Shown: positions 35,883 through 47,946 of the stretch, one piece after another
Layout of the letters: each line of letters begins with the position of its first letter
How positions within the stretch are numbered: the stretch's first letter is position 1
Assembly (NCBI RefSeq): GCF_932294415.1
Contig: NC_065536.1
Coordinates: forward strand, 44,476,354-44,540,353
Source: Quercus robur
Taxonomy: Eukaryota > Streptophyta > Magnoliopsida > Fagales > Fagaceae
Length of the DNA: 64,000 nt
Reading direction: 5' to 3'
Notes under the pieces: model-generated
What the model saw: only the letters and a program-made list of their open reading frames with translations
The model's database searches: none
What the model was told of the DNA's origin: nothing
Position numbers and translations under genes: made by a program

Positions 35883-36010
35883 TACATGTTGTGAGAGAGA
35901 AGTCTCCTAAGATAATCCCATGTGACCACGTGATGCAACCATTAGAGAGAGTCGATTCCATATAATTTTAGGCCTATGCTAATAATTTCAAGTTAGATTT
36001 TTTTTTTTTG

Positions 36011-36015
36011 GGTTT
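36011..36015. repeat. 5-bp TSD of LTR element 1, left
   Basis: GGTTT, identical to 42617-42621. Confidence 0.8.
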
Positions 36016-36707
36016 TGTAAGGGCGTGATTTTGGTTCCTGAGCCCAAAGGGTAGAAGGATTTAGGACCAAAGAGCTCAACACAATAAATTTGTAAAGAGT
36101 GGGCTTAAAAGCTAGGCCTCAATGGATCAAGCAATGCGCACAATGGATCAAAGATATTAAGAAAGCAAAGAAAGACAAGTTTAAAGCAAGAAAATCCTTC
36201 CTCGGCGAAGTCCGAGGAGAATGATTCTTGAATTTAGTTCTTTTGGACTTGGATACAATTTCAGTTCTTGTGTGTTCTCTACAGATTTTTCCCTTTTTTC
36301 TTCCTGGAGGATCTCTTACATTATATAGCTCCCTTTAGATGATCTTGGCCCTCCATTGGTTAATCGTCCAGGCCACTACTTGAGTGCTTGTCCCATCAGA
36401 CACCTTCCCAAGCCCCTTATAAGTTGGGGTAGCCAAGGCGGCATTGTTTAGGAGTTTTCTCCACATAAATGCAGTTAGGAGGTTTGGTGGGATGCATTAA
36501 ATGTGGTGGTCGCCACCATCCATTCAGTCATGTCAGGGCTAACCCCCTCCCTGAAACTCTTTCTCTATAGTATGACCTCCTCTAGTAACGTGCCACTAAC
36601 GTAGCCTTATTGTCCGAGCATGTGACCTCCTTGACGTGATAATGGACTCCTCGGTTATGGGTATGACACGTGGCACAAGTACCTTATTTAAATTCTTGTG
36701 CCCCACA
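36016..36707 (-). repeat. LTR of element 1 (3' LTR), 692 bp
   Basis: In plus orientation it begins TGTAAGGGCG and ends CCCCACA. Its last 260 bp match 42362-42613 closely. The first part matches 41571-41860 only loosely. Confidence 0.85.
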
Positions 36708-37012
36708 ATAGCCCCTTGAAACTCCAGTTTTTTCCTTTTATCCGAGAAAAAAATGGGGTTTTGACTTTGGATAATTAATTCCGCATGGGTTTTGACTTTG
36801 GATAATTCATTCCGCACGTTTCTTTGATTTCCACATGTGAAAGCGTCACTTCACGTGCCCTGCAACCGTTCTAGCGCTTCAGAGTCCACAACGTCTCATT
36901 AAATGCTCCAGGCAGCGCTTTGTCCCCCACGTCCTACAGTGAGATGGAGATCCTACGGTTAGCATTTCTCCTCAAATTTTGGGCGGGATAACTCCCACCC
37001 AATTCCGCCTCC

Positions 37013-37020
37013 TATAAAAG
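37013..37020 (+). promoter_or_regulatory. TATA box for the opposite-strand gene of element 1
   Basis: TATAAAAG, followed by a pyrimidine-rich leader and ATG 37227. It is the equivalent of the TATA box at 59111 in element 2. Confidence 0.6.
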
Positions 37021-37226
37021 GCACCTGGGGGATTCATTTCTCTCACTTTACCAATCTTCGAACTCTCAAGACTTCCTAAATCTTCAAGCTCTCGAGAAGC
37101 TTCTGAAGTGACCCTTGTCTTTATTCTCGTAAGTTTCTTTGTTCTTAGGCTATTTTCTCATTGGCCAGTCTATTTTCTATTTTTGCCTTCACATAAGTTT
37201 CTCTCTTTTCTCCTTAGTCCACCTAG

Positions 37227-38570
37227 ATGGGTAGGTTCACTTATTTAGTATATTCCCCTGCTGGTATGGAGGGGTTTAGAGTCTTGTATCACATCCCCTA
37301 AGGTGTTTCCTTACGTTATCGCCCTCCAAGTGGGTGGCTTACCCACAGAAGGGAAGGGGGGTCATCATTCTTATGATTGCCTTCATAGAAAGGGGGATGA
37401 GGCTACCTATGGGGAAGGTGACTAAGGACTTCTTGATAGCCCATAGGATCTACCCTCACCAGTGCGCGCCCAACCTATTTAGAGTCTTGGGTACCCTAGA
37501 CGCTCTCAACAAGCAAATGGGGTTAAACCTCACCTGGCACAACATCGTTTAGATGTACGAGTGCCATCTGCTAGCAAACTCGGGCTACTACCTTAAGTTT
37601 AGGTCTTCAGTGGTTAAGCTCGTCTCATGTCTTTCCAAGTCCAATAAGGACATGAAGGATGACTACCTGATTGCCTCTAGTGAATGGCACGACGGTCTTC
37701 ACTGCCTAACTCAAGAAGGAGAGCCAGGTGGGGTACCCTAGGTTTAGGTTTTTTAACATGGGCACTAGTTCCTTAGTTTTGCTGCTCTCTCCTTTTTCTT
37801 TAGTATTTCGTTTCTTTCTGATGGAGGGCTTCATTGTTCTAACTATGGTTTTGCTTCTCGGCTATTTTGCAGATAAAAGATACGTGGCCCCCAACATTAA
37901 CTTCATCAACGTCGCGGACCTCAACAAAGTACTAAGGTCTGAGATGTTTGTGAGTGAGGACAGACAGTTGAGAGCCATCGATCTCATCCTCAACTTCTAG
38001 CCCTTATTCGACAAGTTCCAAGACATGAGCCATGCAATCAGGGCAGGCGATCCTTGGCTAGCTAGGATAGAAATCTTGATGCCCGAATTTTTAGCCCGAG
38101 ATGATATTGTGCCAGTTGAGATACCCTCCCGTCGCCCTTCCTGCAAAGCTGCAGTCTTAAGAGAATAGACAGCTTCATCGTGGCTGTCACTCAAGGCGGA
38201 GATAGACCAATTTCATCTCAAGGAAGAGGAATAGGGAGAACACGTGGTTCAAGTCTCGAACTCAGAAAATGAGCCCGATAGATTTTCAGGTGTTCACACT
38301 CCTGGCCTCATCATCGCACAAATAGACAACAACTCTGAGGAAGAAGGAGAGGAGATGGCCCTGAACAGGAAGAAAGGCCTGCATGAGCTTCTTGCAAATA
38401 GGGCTAAGGGGCTGTGCCCAAGGACACCTCTAGGTCCCAGCCTCTTCCTTGTCTCCCCCCCCCCCCCTACGGTTAACTCGTTTGTAGTGGCCAACTTGAA
38501 GAAGAAAAGGAAGGAGAAGGAGGTGGCCAAGGAGAGGGAGGTGGTCACCCAAAAGAAGCCTAAGCACTGA
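37227..38570 (+). pseudogene. Opposite-strand gene (aORF) of element 1, broken
   Basis: It runs on the plus strand, against gag-pol. From ATG 37227 the readable segments are MGRFTYLVYSPAGMEGFRVL, then IAFIERGMRLPMGKVTKDF, MGLNLTWHNIV and SEWHDGLHCLTQ. An intron follows (donor GTACCC near 37735, acceptor TTTTGCAG before 37873), then DKRYVAPNINFINVADLN and a basic Lys/Glu-rich tail ending at 38570. Such proteins are widespread in plant retroelements and have no proven function. Breaks: TAA 37299-37301, a frameshift in a G-run at 37356-37361, TAG at 37550-37552 and TAG at 37998-38000. The first and last join points are inferred. Confidence 0.7.
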
Positions 38571-38572
38571 CC

Positions 38573-41520
38573 GAGAGATGAATTGGTTTAGAGCAGCGGT
38601 CATCTCCGTTAACTTCTGGACCTCTTTGGGATTCCAAGGTGGCTGCAGTTTGTTGATTACTTTAATCTGGTCAGGGTTAGCTTCAATTCTGCGGTGTGTA
38701 ACCATGTACCCCAAGAACTTCCTGATCTGACCCCAAAAGAACACTTAGAAGTATTGAGTCGCAGCTTATGCCTTCTCAAGATCTCAAAGATATTCCTGAG
38801 GTCGTTAACGTGCTCAGATTCCAACTTACTCTTCACCACCATATCATCTATGTAAATCTCAATGTTTTTTCCTAATTGTGACTCAAACATCCTAGTCATC
38901 ATCCTCTGGTAGGTAGCCCCTGCATTCTTTAAACCAAAAGGCATCACCTTGTAATGGTAATTCCTAATAGGAGTAACAAAAACTATCCTTTCTTGATCAT
39001 CCAAAGCCAAAGATATCTGGTGGTAGCCTCGAAAGGTGTCCAAAAAGCTCATCCGAGGATGACTTATAGTGGCATCCACTAGCTAGTCTATCCGAGGCAT
39101 GGAGAAATGATCTTTTGGGCAGGCCTTGTTCAGATCTGTGAAGTCCACACATACCCGCCACTTTCCATTTTTCTTCTTCACAACCACAGTATTGGCCAAC
39201 CATTCAAGGTACAACACTTCTTTAATAGCTCCAGCCTGCTTAAGCTTCATTATCTCGTCTTTAACAGCGTCAGAACGATCCTTAGATAAGCGTCGATGTG
39301 GTTGTTTTCTGGGGATGACAGATGGATTGACATTCAAATGATGATAGATGGAGCTCGGATCCACCCCTGGAGCTTCGTAAGCATTCCATGCGAACACGTC
39401 AACGTTCCTCTTGAGAAAGTCTACCAGCTCTTCCTTCTCTTGAGGAGGTAGTTGAGCCCCAACCTAAAAAAACTTCTCCGGGTCATCACTGAAGACTTTG
39501 ACTGCTATAAGCCCCCCTCAGCACAAGTCAAGGACTCAACTGTGGGTTGATGCATAATTGCAGCCACGAGGCATTGCCTAACCATGGACTGACTCCCTAC
39601 AAGCTCCTCAATCCAGTCCCCTGATAGATACTTCACTTTCAAATACAGAGTAGAAGAGACGGCCCTTAGGGCATGAAGCCAAGGTCTAGCCACAATGGCC
39701 ATGTAGGGAGAGTATGTATCCACTACAATGAAGTCCACTTCAACCACCTTTGACCCTACTTGCACGGGCAACCTAATCTGACCCCTTAGGATGACAAATT
39801 TCCCATCAAAGCTCACCAAAGGTGAATCATAGGCTATCAGTTCCTCAGGCTTTAAGTTTAGCCTTTTGTACAAATCAGGATACATAATCTCTACACCACT
39901 GCCCTAGTCTACCATCACCCTCTTCACATCATACCCTTATATTCTGAGGGTGACCATCAAAATATCATCGTGTGGCTGGATGGTTCCCATCTTGTCTTCA
40001 TCCGAAAAACTCAGTGCCGGTCGAATCTCCACTCTAACCCTCTTCGGCTTGGAATTAGACTCCTCGGCTGATAGCCGAGCTATGGACATCACCCTAGAAG
40101 GATGAGAACCAGTCCTCCCAAATGCAGCAAAGATGACATTAATTGTGCTTAACAAGGGCCTTGAAGAAACGTTCCCCCCAGCCCTTAACCTTAATTGGTC
40201 TCCTTATCCGTTGGGCCGATACAAAAACTGCTATAACCTTCTCTCTCTGACCAGTTGCTCTAGATGATTCCACAAAGTTTTGCAGCCCTCAGTGGTATGT
40301 CCCTGCTCCTGGTGGTATTGGCAATGAAGGCTCTGATTGTGCCTCAAGGGGCCTCCTCCTATTTTGTTTAGCCATTTGAAGTATGTCTCGTTCTTGATCT
40401 TCTCCAAGACTTGATGCACTAGTTCTCGAAACATAATGTTATCTGCTTGAAGAGTTGTAGACCCAGATTGTCTAGCAAAATCCCTTCGAGGTCTGTTATT
40501 GTTGTAGCGGTCCGACCTGAAATCCCTCATCTCTTGAGGGATAACCTTACATTTCCCCTTTCCTTGCTATTAGTCTTCCTCGACTCTCTTGTATTCATCA
40601 ATGCAATCCATGAGTCTACGCACACTCCTTATCGGCTTCTTGGTCAAGGATTTTCTCAAATCATGCTCTGTAGGCAGGCTAACCTTAAAGGTCCTTATAG
40701 CCACATCATCAAAATCCCCATCAGTCTTGTTAAACATCTCCTAGTATCTGTCCGAGTACATTTTCAAGATTTCACCCTCTCGCATGGACATGGACAATAG
40801 AGAATCTAAGGGTCAAGGAACCCTACTGCACGTGATAAAATGAGATCCAAACGCCTGGGTGAGCTCCTTAAAGGAGCCAATGGAACCCGCTCCTAGGCCA
40901 ACAAACCATCTCATGGCCATGGGCCCTAAACTAGAAGGGAAAACCTTGCACATCAAAGCTTCATTTTTGGAGTGCACAACCATTCTCTGGTTGAAGTGGC
41001 TCATATGCTCCATAGGATCTGTCTTACCATTATACATGGTAAACGTGGGCTGGGTGAACCGCCGAGGAAGTCTCCCTCCCTCGATTCTGCGAATGAAGGG
41101 TGAACTGGAAATTTGGCTAATGGCCCTACTCATAGCATCATTCCCCAAGCCTTTGGAAGATGAGCTTCTGTTTCTGCGCTCATGATGGTAGTTCTCATCA
41201 TATGAGAAGGATTAACTAGGAGGAGTCTTTGATCTGCGTCTATAATTACCGTCCTCTTTGCCGTCAGAGGAGAAGTCCGAAATGGAGGGAGTTCGCCTTT
41301 TGCGTTCGTGGCGCAACTTCCTCTTTAAATGATCAATCTCTAACTGCATGTCCTCAGCATTCTTCCCATGAGAGATGCGACTTCCACCCCGTGACTAGCT
41401 CCTGGTATGGATAGTGTGCACACTTCCCTCCCGGTCTCTTCTTTGTTCAAGATCGCGGAAGTGATCTTGACGCTGAGACCCCATAGATTCTACCTGGTTT
41501 GGACATGAACCTACCATCGT
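38573..41520 (-). pseudogene. gag-protease-reverse transcriptase of element 1 (broken)
   Basis: Gag shows the conserved capsid-like stretch TMYNGKTDPMEHMSHFNQRM (about 41050-40990) and, nearer 40300, a region rich in Cys/His. The protease segment reads YPDLYKRLNLKPEEL and later IVARPWLHALRAV; its active-site stretch near 39912 has a TAG inside the D-x-G-S motif. The reverse transcriptase shows FRGYHQISL, MPFGLKNAGATYQ and the catalytic YIDDMVVK (about 38860). It runs to the LNQFISRS position near 38575 and stops abruptly against the tail of the opposite-strand gene, so RNase H and integrase have been deleted. Frames change at least six times. Confidence 0.85.
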
Positions 41521-41550
41521 CGAATGTTAGACTCACTATAACACCAGTAA

Positions 41551-41568
41551 TTCCCACAGACGACGCCA
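41551..41568 (-). promoter_or_regulatory. Primer-binding site of element 1
   Basis: On the minus strand TGGCGTCGTCTGTGGGAA starts two bases after the end of the 5' LTR, where a tRNA primes reverse transcription. I cannot name the tRNA with certainty. Confidence 0.7.
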
Positions 41569-41570
41569 AT

Positions 41571-42616
41571 TGTAAGAATCAGATTTTGACCTCCCAGTCC
41601 AAGAGATGGATGGACTCAGGCCCAAAAAACCCAAAACAATGAATTTTTAGAGAATATGTTGGAAAAGTGGGCTAAAATGAGTTGGACAACAAATTAAGTG
41701 GGATCAAGTGACAAGAAAATGAAGATGGACAAGTTTAAACTACAAAAAATCGTCCTCAGTACAGTCCGAGGAGATCAGTTCTTATATAATTACTCTTGAG
41801 TTTGATTACAAATTTGGTTCTTGTTTGCTACAGTGTTTTCCTCTTGATTTTTCGATCCCCCTCTCTCATTGCCCCCTTCTTCCTTTATACTTTCTTCACC
41901 TTTCATCCTTACCCTCCACGTGTAGACTAGACGGTTGGTGTTGATACTTGTCCCATCAGCACCTTCTTGAAGTCTTTGTGTAGTAGCTATAAGGCTGAAA
42001 ACCACTGTTCATGTATCACTTCCACATTAATGTAACCAGAGAGTTAGCTATAGAGCATTTAATGCGATGGTAGCAGTTTTCCCTTGAGATATTTCATGGA
42101 CTCCTTTTGTCCTGTTCCTTCTAGATACTTATCTTCATCAATGGAATCGTTCGGGACGTTGCTCTTGGTGTTGAACCGTACCTTCTAACCTCAACCGAGG
42201 GAGTATTCATCCTCGGACTGTCTTCTTAGTTGATCATGATCAAATTTCAACTATCCATTTACCAATATGGACCTTATAAAGGTGTTTACCCGTCCTTGGA
42301 CTACTTGATGTCCTCAGATTGGGCCCCTAATCCAATATACTTTACAGATACGTACTTGAAGGGTCTTCTCCACATAAATGCAATCAAGAGGTTTGGTGGG
42401 ATGCATTAAATATGATGATAGCCACCACCCATTCAGTCATGTCAGGGCTAACCCCCTCCCTGAAATTCTTTCTCTACAGTATAACCTCCTCTAATAACGT
42501 GCCACTAACATGGCCTTACTGTCCCAGCATGTGACCTCCTCAATGCAATAATGGACTCCTCGGTCATGGGTATGACACGTGGTACAAGTACCTTATTTAA
42601 ATTCTTGTGCCCCTTA
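41571..42616 (-). repeat. LTR of element 1 (5' LTR), 1,046 bp
   Basis: In plus orientation it begins TGTAAGAATC and ends CCCCTTA (the usual CA changed to TA). It is about 350 bp longer than its partner; the extra sequence is around 42010-42360. Confidence 0.8.
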
Positions 42617-42621
42617 GGTTT
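42617..42621. repeat. 5-bp TSD of LTR element 1, right
   Basis: GGTTT, identical to 36011-36015. Confidence 0.8.
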
Positions 42622-44411
42622 ATATATAAGATTTTCACTTAAATTTTTTGTTATATTTTGCTTGTTAATTAGAGAAAATTTTAAAAATAGAATTACTTAA
42701 TAATCTTGACATTCACAAAAAAAAAAAAAAAAAATTGGATCCAATTAAAATAAAATTGATAATACATTTATTCACATCAATTAATATTAAAAAATGGAAA
42801 AAAAAATTATTTGTCTTGAATGTAATCCGTGCCAATAGGCAATAAGTGTGAACTGTAAGGGGAAAAGAAAAGAAAAATTGACGATGACTTTTTGACTAAA
42901 GACATAGATATGTTTGATGGAAAGATAGAAAGACCTTTAAAGTTGGAGTGAGAACTAAGAACGAAAATATATAATAGAGATGTGTTTTTTTTTTTTTTTT
43001 TTAGTGAAAATAGAAATGCGTTTTTAGCCAAGCATGTATCACTTTTTTCTTTTAGAAAAGACTTGAAGATATCACAATGATAATTCGTAGGAAATACTTA
43101 CACGGCTCGTATTATTATTACTATCTTTGAGGGATGGGATCATGGGGCTCCATAGAGGTTAGAGGGTCATTCCCCTTTTAAAAAAAATAATAAAAAAAAA
43201 TAATCTAAATCTAAAATTTTCTATTTTATTCTTACAGTTGAATAAAATTTTGCAACGAAATATACGAGTGACCCCAAATTTTTCATAAATTTCTTGTATA
43301 ATTATCTCAAGTTTATGTTATATATAGCACTATTTTTGTCCAAATATGTTTAATTGTAAAGTTTACGTAATTTTCTAAAGTTATATTATGCAACATAAAC
43401 CGTGTGGGGTTAAAGCATGACTTGGGTACTAGTGTAGTTTGTCACTATTTAAATTCACAATTTTTAAATCGTAAGTATGATGGGTCACAACACTTCCTTC
43501 TACTAAGTCAACTCTCAAATGATCAACCGCGATACATTTAAAACTCATATACATAGATCCTATATACAGACACATTAAATCTCATCAATCCGTTCCGTCC
43601 CTTGAAGAAAAAATTCATGAATTTAAATTTCAACTTGATGAATTTACAAGCCATTCAAGAGAGAGGGGAAGAAGAATAAAAACTTACCTACCTATCCGGC
43701 TATTCACATCTTGTCATCATAGTCGTGCCCACTGCCTGACGCCCCTATTATGGGCTAGAATTAGTTGACAAGCAAGTTCTTCGCAAGCTATTATAGAATT
43801 TATTGAACACTTGTCCAGCATAATCACACTCATGACTATGACTCAACATTAGCTTAGGGACAGCACACCCTCACCATTAGCTCACGAACAACACACTTGT
43901 AATATAGATGGATGAGAATCAGGGCAATAAACGAGCTAAGTTTCGGTATGTAGCATAAGTTCAGGTTTGTTCATTTATTTATTTATTTTATTATGAACAC
44001 AAGCCAAGCTCAAATTCATCTCCAAACAAAATTACATGTTCAAGCTTGATTAATTTTTTTGTCCAATATACTCTTATTTTTTACAAGCTACTTGATTAAC
44101 AAATTTATGAATTTTTATTATAAATAAACTGTTTATATTATTATAATTATTATTATTATAAATAAACTGTTTATATTATTAATAAATTATAAATAATAAT
44201 CTGATATCATATGAACTTATTTACAAACTTATACAATAAAATATCAAGTTTATATAAGTACATTTTAGACAAATATGCATATAAAAATATAACATTATAT
44301 ATAGTTAAATTGAGCCCAATGTTCATGAGCTTGTTCATAAACTCATTATTATGTGTGCTTGACATGTTTAAGAGTCAAGCCTAAACTTGGGGCTTAAGAT
44401 TGGATTCTTTG
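42622..44411. other. Intergenic stretch
   Basis: AT-rich and without genes. A short tandem duplication (TTATAAATAAACTGTTTATATTA, two copies about 40 bp apart) lies near 44120-44182. Confidence 0.5.
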
Positions 44412-44427
44412 CTAAACAAATGAACAT
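44412..44427. repeat. 16-bp TSD of LINE-3, left
   Basis: CTAAACAAATGAACAT, identical to 47931-47946. Confidence 0.95.
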
Positions 44428-44489
44428 TTTTTATAGATAATGAAAAAATTTATTAATAAAGAAAAAGCCAACCCAAGTACATTGGGGAT

Positions 44490-45518
44490 GTGAATTACAG
44501 ATTCAGAATAAAGCTGTTTATAAAATCGAGAAATACATTTTGCTATGGCCTCCGAATTCGAAGACAGTTCTCCATCCACCATAAGCCTATCAATGGAGTT
44601 AAATCTCCTATAAGAATTGGCTATACAATGAAAGAATTTAGTATTCTTGTCCCCTTCTCTAATGCAAAGAACTCTTGATTTTTGCTTCCAACAAATTTCT
44701 TCCAAAAGAGAAGTTTTTTCCAACTCACCTCGGATTCTTTCCATATCCAACTTTTCCTCCTCCGTTAGAACACGACTATCCCCAATAATCTCTAAGTCAT
44801 TGAGCTCCTTCCACAATTTTTTTCCCCTGTTCTTCTACATTACCAAAAACCTTCATATTCCATTTTTTTAAAATCATTTTTCAACAGCTTTAATTTGTTT
44901 GCCAACACAAAGCTGAGAGCACCATGCAAGTGATAAGAATCCCACCAAGATCTCACCCTTTCCACAAAACCCTCATCCTTTAGCCACCTGTTCTCAAATC
45001 TAAACGGCCTCCTACCCCTATGAAAGGAGTAGTGAAAGCAGTAGAACCAACACGTTTGGAAGGAAATCTTACCACATTAAAATCACCTCCCACACACCAT
45101 GGAACATTCCACCAACTGATCAAGCCAAATAATTCCTCCCATAACAACCTTCTACCACCCACTGAGTTAGGACCATAAACTCCAATAAATGGCCATATAA
45201 ATTGATAAACCACACTCTTAAACTTACAAGAAACCGAAAAACTACCCACTGCCTCCTCCACTTTTTCCACCACCCGTGTGTCCACATCAATAATAACCCC
45301 CCCCCCCCCCTCGAAGCTCCACAAGAACCAAGGTAAGACCAATCAACATGATGGCCAACCCACAAACTACGAATCACAACTCTAGTTATCAACTCCATTT
45401 TAGTTTCTTGAATACAAACAATATCTGGCCTCCAGTTTCTAATCATATTTCGAACCCGAAGCCTTTTATCCTGCTCATTCAACCCTCTAACATTCCAAGA
45501 AATAATCTTTAAATTCAT
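44490..45518 (-). pseudogene. LINE-3 ORF2: endonuclease and pre-RT region (broken, truncated)
   Basis: From ATG 45518 the endonuclease begins MNLKIISWNVRGLNEQDKRL and shows IQETKME. A frameshift lies in a 14-C run (45297-45310), after which VYGPNSVGGRRLLWEEL and GGDFNVVRF are read. A further break is near 44985. The linker to the reverse transcriptase (REGDKNTKFFHCIANSYRR) follows and stops at the deletion join. No reverse transcriptase motifs are left. Confidence 0.8.
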
Positions 45519-45654
45519 TTTTGAACTACAATGGCCCGCTCCCTACTTGCACTCCTTAGATTATTTGAACAATACTCAACATTCAAAGAGCTCCTTAAAT
45601 TCTATAACTCCCGTTGACCTTTCTGCCCTGTTTTGACCAACTTATTTTGTTCAC

Positions 45655-47815
45655 CTACCACATTTTTTTTTTTCTAGCCTTAAGAGCTAGAAATAAATCT
45701 GTGATTTGCTCCTCAAAACCTTCCAGTGAAGTCCTCACAAATTTCCTAAATGCCTTAATTTGATTGGTTACCCATTGTGATAATTGTTTACTAGAAGCAT
45801 TCTCCTTACACATAATCTCCTTCCCATAATTAACTTCATCCTCCAAAGGAGCTTCTGTGGCCAAAGGAACCACAACTAGAGGCTCACCACCTCTCTCCCA
45901 AATCATCGACCTTTCATCAAATTCCCACAACTCATCCTCTGACCCAGTAGCAACAAACATAGAATCAACTATACCATCACTCTTATTTGTCAAACCAACA
46001 ATATGTCCCTCATTGACAAAAGGAGTATTACCTATTACAGCTTCCCTATACAATACTGAGCAATCCAACTCGGTCACAGGAGACCGATACAACGACAAAG
46101 GAAGCACCATCTGCCTTCCATCACACAGTTGTAACATCCAGTCTTTAGAATTACCCCAAGATTTATCCAAATCTCCAACCAATTCCCTAATTGTGGGGCA
46201 AGATTGATGGGCCACCTCAACGTTTGAAAAAGGAATAAACACTGCATCTTCCGAGCCCAACCTTTCCTCATCCCCAGCCTCCGTCATAGCCTGGAAAGAC
46301 TGAGACACCACAAGTAGCATCACTGGCAGAGTATGGGTCACCATCACTAGGATTGGCTCATTCTAGGTCAACACCGCTAGCGATAGTGGCTCGAAGGATG
46401 ACTGGGATGACTCTGCTGACAGTACCGGCCCACTGAATGACACCACTGCTAACTTTATCAACACGATGGAGGTTGGGGACACCTTCACTGACAAGTTCAG
46501 CGCAATGGTTGACTTAGTAGGCCTGCTCGGACTCAATCGGGCACAACTCTCACTACTGCTTGGAGCTTTCGGTGCTGTCAGAGCTTCCACAGGCAGATTG
46601 TGTATCGGTGGCAAAACGACAGAGCTCTTGGGATGTAACGCAGAGCTCGCACCGTTCTTTTCAATGCTCGGGCTAGAGGGACACAAAGGTAGTGGAACAT
46701 TCTGGCTCTTAGAACTTGGGCCACAATTAGCTTGGGAAGACTTAGAACATTCCCCATCCTCAAATCCACACAGGCCTAATGGGTGGGCTTATGAAATATA
46801 TGGGCCTAACCCCTCAGCAACTAAAATAGAATCCTTGTTCCCTTTTGCTACCCAACTGGCAGATTTATCAGCCACTTTATTATGCTCCCACATAACCTTC
46901 CTCTTTCCAGTCTCATTCAACTCCACAATTAGCCCCTTCCCTAACCAATGTGAAGTCCTAATTTCACGCTCTTTCCCAAAACCACCAAATTTTGAATTCA
47001 AATTAAACCTCAAGGGAAATCTGTGCTTATTTCCTTCTAGATTTTTTCACCTCAATTTTATTCACCAAATTAATACAACGATCTCTCCCCTCAACACCAC
47101 CCACGACAGTCAGTAAAGACTTTCCGACTTGAGATTCAAAAACCACAACCTGTGTACATGGTTTGTCTCTTGGATCCTCTTCTTTTTTCTCTGCTAATCT
47201 ATTCTTCCCCTTCTCTCTGATGATAGGCTACTGAATTTGTTTCATGTCCCTTTCCTATATAGGACCTTTCACAGATTCTACAAAGGTCTGAGAAGATTGA
47301 ATCTCTGAATATTGCTTAGGCCTATAAGGTATAAATTTTGCACCACCCTACGCATAATGGGTAGGTTCCAACATTCTTCTTAATTCAATCCCAAAAGCCC
47401 TCCAACCATGTTGTACCTTGCCTGCCGGAATAATGATAGATCTCCTAAGCCCTCCTACTTTTAGTTCTGTTACTGCTAAGTACTAACCAAACGAATTGGA
47501 ACCCCTTTGCAAAGTGTAAGTAGTATCTCCTTCCCTAATCATGAAAAAATGCTTAGGATTGGCCCCAATCATAGTATGTTCTATGTTAGGCATTAACCAA
47601 AATGCTACATTCTTACCCATAAAAACTGATTGCATAAAATATTTTCCCCATTCAAAAATCTTAAGGAAGAAAAAGCTCCCCACCTCCTTAACCACCAATT
47701 GAAACAACTTAGATTCAATAAATAAATAAAACTGTGAAATCCACCCATACCGATGTAAAGGGGGAAATGAAAACCAGTATTTCTGACTAATTTGAGGTAG
47801 CCGGGCCTCTACCAT
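45655..47815 (-). pseudogene. LINE-3 ORF1 (broken)
   Basis: From ATG 47815 (MVEARLPQISQKYWFSF) a DUF4283-like domain is read, then the frame changes several times (47013-46789, 46686-46363, 46347-45655). The C-terminal piece ends with a typical plant L1 ORF1 tail (LSQWVTNQIKAFRKFVRTSL, then EGFEEQITDLFLALKARKK). The stop at 45655 is probably the original one. It would bind element RNA if intact. Confidence 0.75.
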
Positions 47816-47930
47816 GCATCTATTGCATTCTCCTATGGAAAGCTTAAGGCCTAGTTCATTTTCTTATATAGCATTCTAAACTCAAGGAAGAGAATAAAAG
47901 AAAGAAAGAGTTTGGAACTACTCACTATTA

Positions 47931-47946
47931 CTAAACAAATGAACAT
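47931..47946. repeat. 16-bp TSD of LINE-3, right
   Basis: CTAAACAAATGAACAT, identical to 44412-44427. Confidence 0.95.

Larger units (their letters stand above)
36016..42616 (-). mobile_element. Ty3/gypsy (Tat-like) LTR retrotransposon, element 1, internally deleted
   Basis: 6.6 kb with GGTTT on both sides. Sense is the minus strand: 5' LTR 41571-42616, primer-binding site 41551-41568, gag (about 41150-40230), protease (about 39930-39500), reverse transcriptase (39397-38573), then no RNase H or integrase. An opposite-strand gene (37227-38570) follows, then a purine-rich tract next to the 3' LTR (36016-36707). Opposite-strand genes in this place are known in some Tat-lineage plant elements, which supports the lineage call. 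Gag and pol are riddled with stops. Confidence 0.9.
44428..47930 (-). mobile_element. Internally deleted L1-type LINE (LINE-3)
   Basis: Minus strand, with a perfect 16-bp TSD on both sides. Its 5' leader and ORF1 start are present at the right (ATG 47815). Its 3' tail is present at the left (TGTACTTGGG...TTATTAATAAA, short A-run at 44428-44432). Between them the endonuclease and the region before the reverse transcriptase are there, but the reverse transcriptase catalytic part and RNase H are missing. A join near 44490 takes the frame from FYKQLYSES straight into the 3' end. At 3.5 kb it is a deletion derivative with both ends intact. Confidence 0.9.

Noticed and set aside
35722-35965. Open frames on both strands
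   Set aside because: They are products of the (AC)n(AT)n microsatellite (His/Thr and Val/Cys runs).
46466-47116. Plus-strand frame of 216 codons
   Set aside because: It lies opposite LINE-3 ORF1, whose minus-strand reading shows the real L1 ORF1 features.
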